Assembly: GCA_030407085.1 (NCBI GenBank)
Contig: CM059584.1
Location: forward strand, 138,746,001-138,810,000
Direction: 5' to 3'
Length of the DNA stretch: 64,000 bases
Source: Trichopria drosophilae
Taxonomy: Eukaryota > Arthropoda > Insecta > Hymenoptera > Diapriidae
Each line of letters opens with the position of its first letter. The stretch's first letter is position 1. The position numbers were made by a program, and so were the translations under genes. The notes under the pieces were generated by a model. The model made no database searches. It was not told the DNA's origin and worked only from the letters and a program-made list of their open reading frames with translations. Of the stretch, positions 47,001-59,000 are shown one piece after another.

Positions 47001-50000
47001 TTAAGAGACGAATTACGCACCATCTCGATTTGTCGTCGATGAATGTCGCCATATATTTCGCTCCTCCGTTCGATTCCTTGCGCATTGGCCCGCACACGTC
47101 AGAGTGCACAATTTCCAAGAGTTCCGATTTTCGTTGAGAGTTCGATGGAAAGGGCGAACGCGTCATTTTTCCGAGGATACACACTTCGCATTTGAAATCG
47201 TCGTCAATTGTGCTTATATCGATACCGCGTATAATACCGGATCGAACGCATTCTGCGAGATCGCGTGTATTCACGTGGCCCATTCTTCGATGCCAGTTCT
47301 CGAACGAATTTGAATAAAGTTTGTCAACGACATTGTTGCAGTTTGACGCCTTTTCACGAACATAATAAAGATCATTAATGCGATCGGCGACTAGTACTAT
47401 TTCTTTGTTTCGATCAATCACTTTACCCGAATGTTTATCGAAAACAACTGTGTGGCCGTGGTCGGTGATTTTTCCTACCGAGAGCAGGTTCGTTCGTAAT
47501 TCCGGAACGTACAGAGCATCGCGCACGTTTACCGTTTTCAACAACCCGTCTATTTCCGTTGAAATCGAAACTGTTCCTTTAGCTTTTATTTCCGTCGATG
47601 AATCCGTCGCGAGATTCAGCGTTCCTTCGACCTTCGAGATCGATAAATTCGTGAAATCGCGCTTATCGTTGCATAAATGGGAAGAACACCCACTGTCCAA
47701 GCACCAACCATTTCGCGAATTTTCATTTTTTACACCGAATGCCTGACATTTAAGATCGGTTTCCGACGCGTACAGACTTGAAACATTCGATTTGTCGGTA
47801 TTTCCTTTGTCGCGACACTCCGATGCCTTATGTCCAAATTTCCGGCATCGATGGCACTTGAATTTAAACGAGTCACCGGTTTTGTTTACGCGATCGTCGT
47901 TCTTCTTCGGTTTCCACGGTTTCTTATTGTTTATCGATGCTTTTGCCGCCAATGCGTTCGATATGCGCGCGCGTGTCACCTTTCCGCGCATCACTTTCTT
48001 CGAGAATTTTGACCCGTAAAGCTTCCGGTGTCGGTAAATTGTCGCGTGACTCTATCGCGCACCGAAAATTCTCGAATGACGGTGGCAAGCTATATAATAA
48101 CATTATGGCGAGCAAATCTGGATTTACCTTTATTTCCATTTCACTTAGCCTGTCTACCGTGTCGAAGAATTGACGGAGATGCTCTTGGACGCTGTCGCCA
48201 TCTTCCATGCGATGCAGGGTGAGCCGCTTCAGCAAAGTCGCCTTCCGCGCCGGTCCCGTCGATTGATAGATCGACTGAAGTTTCTGCCACACAGCATTCG
48301 ACGTATCACATCCCTTTATCTGCTTCAGTTCGGCGGGGCTGATTGCCAAAATTAAGTCCGATCTTGCGATTCTGTCTGCTTTGTCCCACGCTGCAGCTGC
48401 TGCGCCAGATTCGTCATCTCCAGCAACGACACTAGGTCTCACATTTTCCCCACTTACGTATGTCCAGTTGTCGTTTCTTACGAGCAGCGCTTCCATCTGG
48501 ATCTTCCAGGTGTCGAAATTATCTTTCGTTAACGATTCGACACGAACTGCGTGATGCGACGCCATTTTCGTCGCGATTTTTCGAACGAGTGAAAATACAC
48601 ACGAACTGGTTTCTCTTTACTCACTTATCTCGCACTGTCTTTTCGAATCCGCTAATTTTCGCGAGTCCTGGGCCCATAACCTCTTAGCACGAGCTTGGTG
48701 GAGGTAGGGTTCGAAAAGGAACACAACAAGTGAAATGAAAAGTAGCTTTATTGAACAGATTTAGATAAAGATACGCGCCGGGCGAAAAGCCGGGACCAGA
48801 ATGCGCTATGTTGGCACGCGGCACGTAAGACAGCAAGAAGCGCCTCTGACGGCGGTGGGCGCAACTCGAGGTTCGCATACACATTGTCGCTCGAGTATTG
48901 TCGGTACAACAGTTTCCTAACGATCTCAACAAAAATATTTTAATATCTTTCATAGAATTTACATTTTTCCTGCAGGTACTGTTCCTACTTAATCAATCAC
49001 AGTTACGCACAAATTTTTGTTGTGTCAATTGAATTTATGAATGCAGAATTTGTGTTAGTTATCTTCAAGATTTAATTTCAAATCATCATTACTGAAATTC
49101 TCTTTACTGACAACATCAATATACTATTATAATATCCATTTACTGGTTAATATAGAAATAATACTTCACTATTATGTATTACTGTCTTTTTATTATTATT
49201 ATGAATGTAGTCATTATAACTTTATTTGAATTGTAAATACTCGTTAAAATTGATATTTATTGCTAACAATTTTAAAAGCAGTATATAAAAGGCACCAATG
49301 CCATTAAGCCGACAAATTATATAAAAACATAAAAATTAAATGTCCACCCAGACCTGGAATTCTTAGAAATTTTGAAATAATATTCTGTATCTTCCTTAGA
49401 ATCCTTTATGACTTTAAAGGTAATCAGTTTTTTATAATGACAACTTCTCAATGACAGAATGAGAATGTCTTAATGACATGAATGATTCGACGTCTACATG
49501 AAAACAATCTTCAAAGAGCTACCGGGACGTAAGTTATGGCATTATCGAAATTTTCATTTCACGATATCCTTGACTGATTAATTATCAAATCCTACTTCAA
49601 ACAGTCAAGTAATAAAGATAGAAACGATCAAATTAAATTATTCCATATCGTTGCCAAACCTAAGCACTCTTCCTGTAAAAATGTCACCCGTTCAAAGAAA
49701 ACAATTCAGTTAATTACAAATACGTAGACTCTTAGTTATCATATTACACTTTGTGTTATTATCTAAATCTATTATTATTCTATTTTACCACTATACAAAG
49801 CACTGACTAGTGTCATAACAAAGACAAGCTGGTACTTCCACAATATTAGTTTCTAATTAATTCCGTTATTTGAAATTAAAGAATGCGCGGTTAAACATAT
49901 ATTAGTACTACGAGCAAGCCCCAAAGCTACCAGTTTAGTGAACTGCTTCCGATAATCTCACCTCTTACATCCATCCTGTAGTGTCAGCGGGTAATACGTT

Positions 50001-53000
50001 ATAAGCTTTAATACCATCTTTCACAAATCATGCAATGCAATGAAAACAAGTGGAAAATTATTTTCGAATAATCGATCACATTTTGTACTTTTATATTTCT
50101 CTAAAAGAGTCTTTAAAAGGAGGGAAGACCTGGGCAATTCGTGACAATTCGAAAAATGTGAAACGTGTTGAAGGAAAATTGTGACAAAAAGTGAGTATAT
50201 CAGTCGCATGGACCGGGCCTCGCAAGGAAAATTTCAAAAATTAATTTCTCGAAAATATCAAAAAACGCGTCTCTGAAAATTTCACAGTTTGTAAAGAACA
50301 TTTGGAGCTTCAATTTAAAAATATTTTGAAAACAAAAAATTATGTACTTCGGGTATAAAAAATTATTAAAAATTTAATTTTTAAATAAATTGATTAAAAA
50401 CTTATATTATAACACATATTATTAAATTTCAATCTTTTCTACACAACTTTTGTAGGAAACATTTTTTTTCTAAAATCAATAGATTTCGAGATAAAAATAA
50501 ATGACAAAAAAATGATAAAAAAATTCAATTAACAATATCTTGCAAAATAATTGAAATTCGCAAAAGTACACCAGAAAAACATCAAAATCTGAGACTCAAA
50601 GTTTGCCTTCTGTATGGAATGCCCAATATGTAACATTAGCATCTTTTGAAAATGTACATTCGTTGTACAAACAAAATAACAACGAATTAACGATCACAGC
50701 GACAAAAAGACAAACCAAAAACTAAAAGTCACTGTAACCAACAAAATACACGAATAAAAAATCATGTCAACAAAAGACAACAAATTTTATTGTAAATCTG
50801 AGGAAACTAAAGTTATTTTATTCATCAACAAACCTTGAAAGATTTTCCAAATATTTGTATAGGAACATTTTTTTTTAAGTTAGGTTATCTTATGTTAGAT
50901 ATGAAAATATTTATTTCTTTTTATTCTTTTCTTTTTTGTCGTGTATTTTTTGTTTGTTGGCAACCATTGACTGCAGCAGTGCTTATAGGCCCCAGCGATG
51001 CACAGACAATTATAAATAACTTGAATACATATAAACATGTTTTAACGAAAAGAGCCCCATCGTCTAGTATTGAACAGATCCTAAGGTCTCGACAAAGAGT
51101 TTAAAATAAATTAATGTTATAGAATTTTGAGAAACTAATTGCAGGATGAAAATTCCTTAAACATTTTGTTATCTAGATCTGTATTTCTGGAAAAAATGTC
51201 ACGATTTGGGTCTACACTACTCTTAATTTTGCATTTTGAATGGTTTAAAATTATGCAGGAAAATAGGACAAGATGAGCGATCGATTTTTCAAAAATATTG
51301 TAAAACAATCAGTGAATATGATTGGAAAAATGTGACGAACCTGCCATATGCAACAAATTTCCAACGTTATAGGTAACGCCGTGAGAATGCGGCGGGGGTG
51401 GTGGCGGCCTCTCTAAACTGCTGACTCTGCCCTCTCCCGACCCTCCACCACCTAAGCCCAAGTACCCATTACGCATTTACATTAATTACCGAATTGTGAG
51501 TCCAAGCTCCGAGTGAAATATGCCCTTCCAGTATATTAATATACAATTGTCTAATAAGTTTGTTAGTTTAGACATTATTCCGAAAATTTCAAACCCATAC
51601 CATGAAATTTCCATCATTTTCTTTGTTTAAATCTATTGTTATTAAATATGGCAGATAAAAATACGAATTAAGTATCAGTTTTTAAATAAGTTGTTATTGC
51701 TATTTTATAATTGTATCGATTTCGTTATTTCAAATTACGGTACTTTTAAACATGATACTCTTTTTTTAATAAAGTAAACGTTTTATGGAAATTACCATCG
51801 TATGGAACTTTCTAGATGACATTTAAGCCCCGGTGAATAAAAGAAAGAAAATAGATCGATCACATACCTGGGGATTCGTGGTAATGGCCATTCATCTTCG
51901 CGGGCGAGTCAGTGGCTAACTGAGATGCGGTTACACTCCTTGTTTGCAGCGTACCGGTCTTTGAAGGTGACGAAGCATTCGGCTAAAATGTAAACACATT
52001 TTTTAGTATAAGTTAAGACAATTATTTTTTTATTATAATATATCTGTGGACGAAGAATTGTGAAAGAAAAGAGAAAATCTTAACATTTAAAAGGAGTGTA
52101 CATGTTTCCTCGAATCTATCTTCAACAAATATTAATATTATATTTATTCTGCTTGATTCACATGATTATGTGACTGGTTTGTGGTTATTGATTGGTTTAT
52201 TTCGAGTCACGGGGTTCCTTTGTTCCCCTTTGGTCCCCTTTGTTTCAATCACAAATACAAAAACACCACAACAAATTCCTATTTAAATGTCTATGCCAAC
52301 AGTTCACTGATCCCATTCCGAACCACAATTCGCGCTTCACGAATCAGGTGTTAACATCATGAAACGAAAAGTTATGCAGGAAACAGCTAACACGGTTACT
52401 ACTTGCTTGGTTGAGGCAATTGACCATTTAGTGCCCTTAGAACCAGAAATTGGTTGAGGCAAGTAAGGAAATAATCTCACTAACCAATTGATTCATTGTT
52501 TATACCAATTAATCGGCCAGCAACCAATTTATTTCTTAGCGAAAGCATTTACTTAGGTATACCAACCATTATTGATTACAATGGTTTGGTCTAAATATAA
52601 AAGTACAACTATTTAGAAAGCATTTGCAATAAAATCACGAGAGGTTAATCTGAAAACACGTATTAGTAGCCCGAAGTCATGCAGACTGTTTACAAATCGA
52701 AGAATGTTTCGAAGACGTCTACAACAGGATCATTCTGGAAGGCGACGTCTAGATCTTTTCAACTTTCAAATCGATACAACGATTCAACAAAACGCTAATG
52801 GATCCATTACTTCCATTGCCAAAGATAAGAAAAACTGCATGACTTGTACAAATACAAATAAGAAAATTACCTCATCCAGCAGCTGACGTAATCTTTGTAA
52901 TTGTGCCTCCAGCTGCCGATTATGATCTTCAAGGATCTGCATACGCGCCTCGAGCCTCCCTTTGTGCTGCCTGAGCAGTTTGGCTTCCGCGATCATATCA

Positions 53001-56000
53001 CAGTCAAGTTGCCGTGCCCCATGGATCTCCTCAGGCGTCGATCCAGGAGTTTGCTTCGACTTCAGCCTCTCGTATTCTGCCTGTAGTGAAGCATTCTCCT
53101 CTTCCAGCTCGCGGATCATAGCTTCAAGCTCCTCACGTTGTTCGGCGTCGATCACCTGGAGCGGACTCCTGGGGATGTTCACGTTGTCTCCACCGTTCAG
53201 GCTCTGGCAGTAATGCGAGATCAGTTGGTGTTCATCATCACTATCCGGAGTGGAGTTGCTTCGAGTACGCGAGAGTTCGACCTCGGCGAGCCTCGACGCG
53301 TACATCTCCAACCGGGAGTGCATATCCTGGCTGAGGGAACTGTGCTGGGGTGATGGTGCGGGACTTTCCAGGGGATCACCTTCTAGGACCGTTTGTACTG
53401 GAAGATATCCCACACGCGGATGCTTTTTGAAGTACCTCTTCGATTTGAATTTATTGCGAAGAGCTCGGGTGAAGTCTCGTACATCCTCGCCGGAAGTTGT
53501 CTGCAAATTCAATTAGGTTATCGTTGATAAATTGTTGCTTTTTCATTGTTCGTATGACATTTGTATATACTGAAATGTCCAGGCTAAAGTTAAATACCTG
53601 TCTTTCTAATCGTTTCGTTGAAGACTTACTACTTATTTGTGACGAATAAATTTTAAATTGACTCAAAGTATTTACTCACCGCTGTACAATACTCTTGCAT
53701 GGGATGGGTCAACTTGTGATTTTTGGCCTTTCGCCCAGAGAAGAAGCAATTCTGACACATATCGAAGTTAAAACACTTCAGGCATCGATACCTGAAGCCG
53801 ATTATTGGGTACTCCTTACAGATGTTGCATTTGGCTTGATGCTTTGCGGTTTCGGCAGCGGACAGCCTGTGGAGAACCGGCAACCAGACCATACTCTGCG
53901 GTTCTTGTTGCAACCAACTCAAAAAGTGCACTGCCTCGATGTCGGTCTTGTCTTTGCCGGCTTTCTCGAAGCAGCTCCTTACGCTCGGTTCGATATTCGA
54001 ACCACCGAAAGCTGCTACTTCGCCCAGCTGACGTGGAACTTGAATGCAGTCGTGCAAGAGGAGGCCAAGCTTGCGCTGATCCACCAGTCTGTTTGGATCC
54101 GCAATCAAGCGAAATAGATCTGTGGTTGGAAACATAAATATTAGTAATTAAGTTAAGTACAAAATATGATATGAATTTAAACGTTCATTCAGAATTAAGC
54201 ACGTGTAGATCTAGTTAGAGATTTCTTCATGGAGTCAAATATTTACTTTCAACTAATAATACTGGTGCAATACAAAAGGTGGAACTGGTTTATCACTAAT
54301 TTTCAAATTAATAGTAAGAAAATAGTTTGTTGTACTACCTAAATAGTAGAATCTAATAGGTAGTAAAATTAACTGAAAATGATGCCTGTGTCTTATTCTA
54401 TCTTCTAATTACTAGTTCCAATTATTTCATTTTGTTCGTTTGAATATTTTATTATAAATTGTATGAAATTAAGATACTAATAAATTATGCAGATTAAACA
54501 TTAACATAAGTTAGAACTTACATCGATATTTCTCCTCCAAGTGACCCTTACACAGCAATACAAGTCCAACTTTAAAAGACAAGACTCGAATCTGTCCAGT
54601 TCGTTGGCTGCAAATATAATAATTCCTTGTTATTATTTATTAATCACTTAACTAAACTTAGATACGAATTTTCTCTCATTTTTAAAGATTCCAATAATTG
54701 AAAATACTTGACTATAGTGATCTGCAGTTTGTTATTTGTTCCTGAAAATAATAATATTTATTACCTGTCGTAAACATTGAGAAGCCAATTGACGGCCAAA
54801 TCGATGCAAAGCGGTACCGAAATCTGTGTCGAATTATCAGTCGCGAGATTTTCGTATAAAGATGTAAGAACGGTGACTATATCGGGGATATCGATGAGTT
54901 TGTCATTTTGGGCTCGAAGTCCATGTGCATCAAATTGCTCCAAGGCCGTCGAGAGACTTAACAAATCCACTGAAAAAAGATGAACATAGTTAATTCGTTC
55001 ATAAATTCCGACGCGTAAATGGATGTGTATTATATAAAATATATAAAAGTGGGTGATAATTATAGTGAATAATAAATATAAGTAGATCTATCATATATAA
55101 ATTTAAAAAGGTAGAAGAAACCTACAGGCTAGTCGCTTTTGAACTGTCCTCAATTTCATCGCCGTTCTGTAAGCCGAAAATCGAACTTCGTTCAAATCCG
55201 CTAGCGACGTCATCAGTTCTATCATTTTTGGATGATCCCAATGTGTCGTTTCCAATTGATGGCTGAAAATGTACGAATTCGCATTAAATTTTGAAGTATG
55301 TATTTTGCCAATTATCACGAAATTTAACATCCTACAAGTGGAGATGTTAATAATCATTTATTTTCTGTCATGCAATATATTTTCTTTCAATTTTTAGCGA
55401 CAACACTAATTTTGTTTCAGTGAAGAGAACGCTTACTAAAGTCATTTTTTTTTCAATTTTGTTTAAATTTTCAATCGACTCCCATGTTTATTAACATGAT
55501 CACAGGGAAATATTTATTTTTTAACGAAATAACAGGATTTTATTCAATTTGTTGTATCTCGAGAAAATTACACTAAATACAAAATGTTTATGGAGGAAAA
55601 AGTTTAATTTTTTAGTTACCTATTAACAAAAAGTTTTAAACATTTTTAACAGTAAATCTGTTTACCTCATTTTATTGGCACTGCTTTTTTTAATCAGTTA
55701 TGAAATTTTTAAATACCGTACAAAATGTAAAGATGTACTTGCACGATTACCAACCGGGTATTCAAGAGTGTTTTGAGACGCCGATTGCGAATCTGACCTC
55801 AGATTTTGAAAATTCTAAATAACATATTTAAGACGCCCGTCCGGAATGTAAAAGTATATTTTATCAGGATCAGACTCCTGGATTTATTTGGACAACGAAA
55901 AAATTCGGTCAGACATCTGGGACCCGCCATTTTTAATTTTCAAAATCTCAGTTCAGTTTCGTAATCAGCGTCACCAAAAACACTTGTAAGATTTATATGT

Positions 56001-59000
56001 GTAATATATTGACTCGTATTATTTTGGTGTAATATTTAGACACCAATTTATTTAACCATAAGTTAATATTGAGAAACAGAAATTTGAAACATGTTTCATA
56101 AAAAAAGGCCTTGAATGTTATAGGAATAAGAAATAACAATCGATTACTTGATATAGTAAGGCACTTTGGCAGGCGTGAGAGCTCTTTCCCACGGCGCGTC
56201 TACGCTGCTAGATAGGAAAGCCTGATTGCCCTCTACCGGTGTGCTGCCATCCTTCCCGACTCCGTTTAACATTTGGAAACGTTTGTCAACTGCCACTTGC
56301 AGGAGCTTCCACCTGAAAAAACACCAATAAGTTCCATGTAAGTACATAAGTTTAACGATTTTTTAATTTACCCTTAAAAAAAACTAGTCATTTCAACTAA
56401 ATGGGCAGTTTCAAAGAGGGAACTAAATATTTTTAAATTTTCACAGCTGCATTAATTCGTCTAAGTTACTGTCTAATCAATTTAATATGCATGTGGCTAT
56501 AAAAGTACACTGAGAGAAAAATATTGTATCCGATAACATACTGGTATTACCGGATAACATACTTATGGTACTGGGTACCATCAGTTTGTTTTCCAGTAAC
56601 ATCTATTTCTCTCCTTGTATCTACATCAATAGATAACCAAATGGGTAGTAGCCCACACGCAATTAAATATTCATTAATAAAGGACATCATAAATTTACCT
56701 CATACTAATGAACCTCACACTAGTGAAATTTTTGGACTAGTAAACACTTTTCCCTAGTGTTAACCTCACACTAGTAAACCATCAGATTTCCTCATTTTAT
56801 ATGTTTGTGGATGTAGGTAGACATGCACACAATAAAGTTCTATATGAATTTATGTATTTACGTATTTATGAAATTGTAAAATTTGTCAGTTCACTAGAGT
56901 GAGAGACAAAAATATCCGTAGTCCAGACCGTTTCAATAGTATGAGGTTCTACTGCAGTTCGAAGTAAAGTAAGTAACGATGTAATTAGGCAGATGACACT
57001 TAGTCGTCATATTAGAACCAAGTATTGGTAAAATGATTGTGTCATTTGCACCTTCAATGAACAAATAATTCAGACATGATTGGTAATTATTTTGCTCCTG
57101 TAAATAGGATACTTTTTGAAATCTGCCTTATGCTGAACGAAGATTGCAATACTATTTTTTATAATTTTTCCAAAATTATTACTCCAAACAGTGACATTTG
57201 TAATGTGTGTTTATAAAGTTGCTTAACTGTCTCGATGGTGAATAATGGTAGAAAATACGATTTATTAGATTAATTTTGTTTTTTATTTTTGAATTTTGAG
57301 CTCTTAAAAAATTCGGTGCACCGAGACTTGAATCCGGGACCGTTTGAAAGTGTCATTTATTACTTATATCAATACAGTTCAAAACCTTTATCATATTTTT
57401 TATGCTAATATGGAAGAAAAAAATGTGTTTTCCGTTATTATTATATTTACGATTTTCTAATATACAATCGCATGCCGATTATGCGCATTAAAAGTCAAAG
57501 AATAGGCATAATTATTCGAAAATTTATATTCATTAATGTATTACATTAAGACTTTCGCAATTTCATTTCAGAAACAAAATGTCGACATTAGTATTATTTG
57601 AATGTTTTTTGGATATTTGCGCTGAAGTAGAATTAAAAAATGTCTCACAATCAGTTAAAGGTTTAAGTAGTAAGATGCGGAGTTGTATTATTACCATTTA
57701 GGTGGAAAAACACTAAACTTAAGTAGTAACAATACGTTTCAAAAAAGTTTGATCCATATCTACTACAATAGCCATGTTATTTTTTGATGTCAAGAAAAAT
57801 GAATGTTATGTAGTTCTGGAGTAAAATGTAGTTCTCGAAAAATTATCTTCTTTCACGCATTGTATGACAATAAATAATTGGAAGATAGGAATATTATAAA
57901 TTTATAATAAGTTCTGGTAAAATATAAAAGAATTCTTACTTGAAATATTATAAACACGAGTATATACGAAATATTACGTAAACGATCTACAATTTAATTA
58001 CATAATTAAAATGCTGAAATTTAAAAGCAAGTATATTTTAAATTTTATAATTAAGATGTTTTCTAAAATATACTTTTGCTTTGAATATAAAAATTCACAA
58101 AATCGAAATTTTTAAAATTTAATACACAAAATAAATATAAAAAATAAAAAAGTTTATGACTTATTTTATTAATAAATATTACCTCTCTTTTAATCACTTT
58201 TTTCATTTTTTAAAACTATTTTTTCCCTTTATTACCATCGTAACCCAATGATGCAACCTAATAAAATGTACTGTAATTAATATTAAAAAAATACCAATAT
58301 CAAAATTCAAGTTACTAGAAAAAATATACACAACATTGCTAGCAGGACAATTTATCGTAACTTCCGAAAAATTTGCGTGGATATCTTGAAAAAAATGTCA
58401 AATATAATTGAAGTTTCCATTTCAATTGCCTTTTTAAGGTTCAAGATTAGAAAATTGCTAATTATCTATTTCATATTTACGTTAATTCTACAAAAAATAG
58501 AGTATCACTCTACCTGAAGTACTTAAGAATCGACATGAAAGAAATTACTTAAAATCTTTAATAACCAGGTGACTGTTAAAGGAGAATGTTGTCACTATTG
58601 ATAAAACGAGCAATGAAACACAATTAAGCTTTAAATATTTTGTAAAATACAATACTGTCTGCATTTGATCCTTAAAATTAAAGTAATTTATTTCATATTA
58701 CCCAGATACAACTCAAATTGTAACGATGAAGATTTACAAAATAAAGTAAAGATCTATCCATATTAATAACACGCAGACCAATATTTAACTATTATACCTG
58801 CAGTATTCTTAATGTTTCTATTTATGTACAACGTTTTTGAAAAAATTGTTTAATTTTGTTAACATTAGCAACGCTATTACCAAAATTATAATTAATAAGA
58901 TAAGGATATTTACATTTAACCTGTAAATTGACTGAAATTGAAATTAGTTAGAAAATATTGCTTATGGAAGATTTAAGCCTTTAAAAATGTAACAGGAAAT

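Larger units (their letters stand above)
44223..48931 (-). mobile_element. Near-intact Ty1/Copia retrotransposon
   Basis: A 4709-bp element with 250-bp LTRs (44223-44472 and 48682-48931) that differ by one base as read here (TTCTAAAAGG against TTCGAAAAGG). It is flanked by the 5-bp duplication AAAAT (44218-44222 and 48932-48936). The primer-binding site GGTTATGGGCCCAG (48668-48681, minus strand) is the internal initiator-tRNA-Met type known from Drosophila copia. Purine-rich GAGGGGAAG abuts the 3' LTR. Gag and pol are both open, but in different frames. The integrase-before-RT order is Copia-specific. It lies in the last dystrophin intron, in the same orientation as the gene. Confidence 0.96.

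Noticed and set aside
50835..51104. 89-codon + ORF with hydrophobic N-terminus as a secreted-protein gene
   Set aside because: Low-complexity Phe/Leu run in an intron on the opposite strand, no homologue recognised, no supporting signals.
53695..54137. Long + strand ORFs opposite the dystrophin ZZ exon
   Set aside because: Mirror frames of a strongly conserved minus-strand exon.
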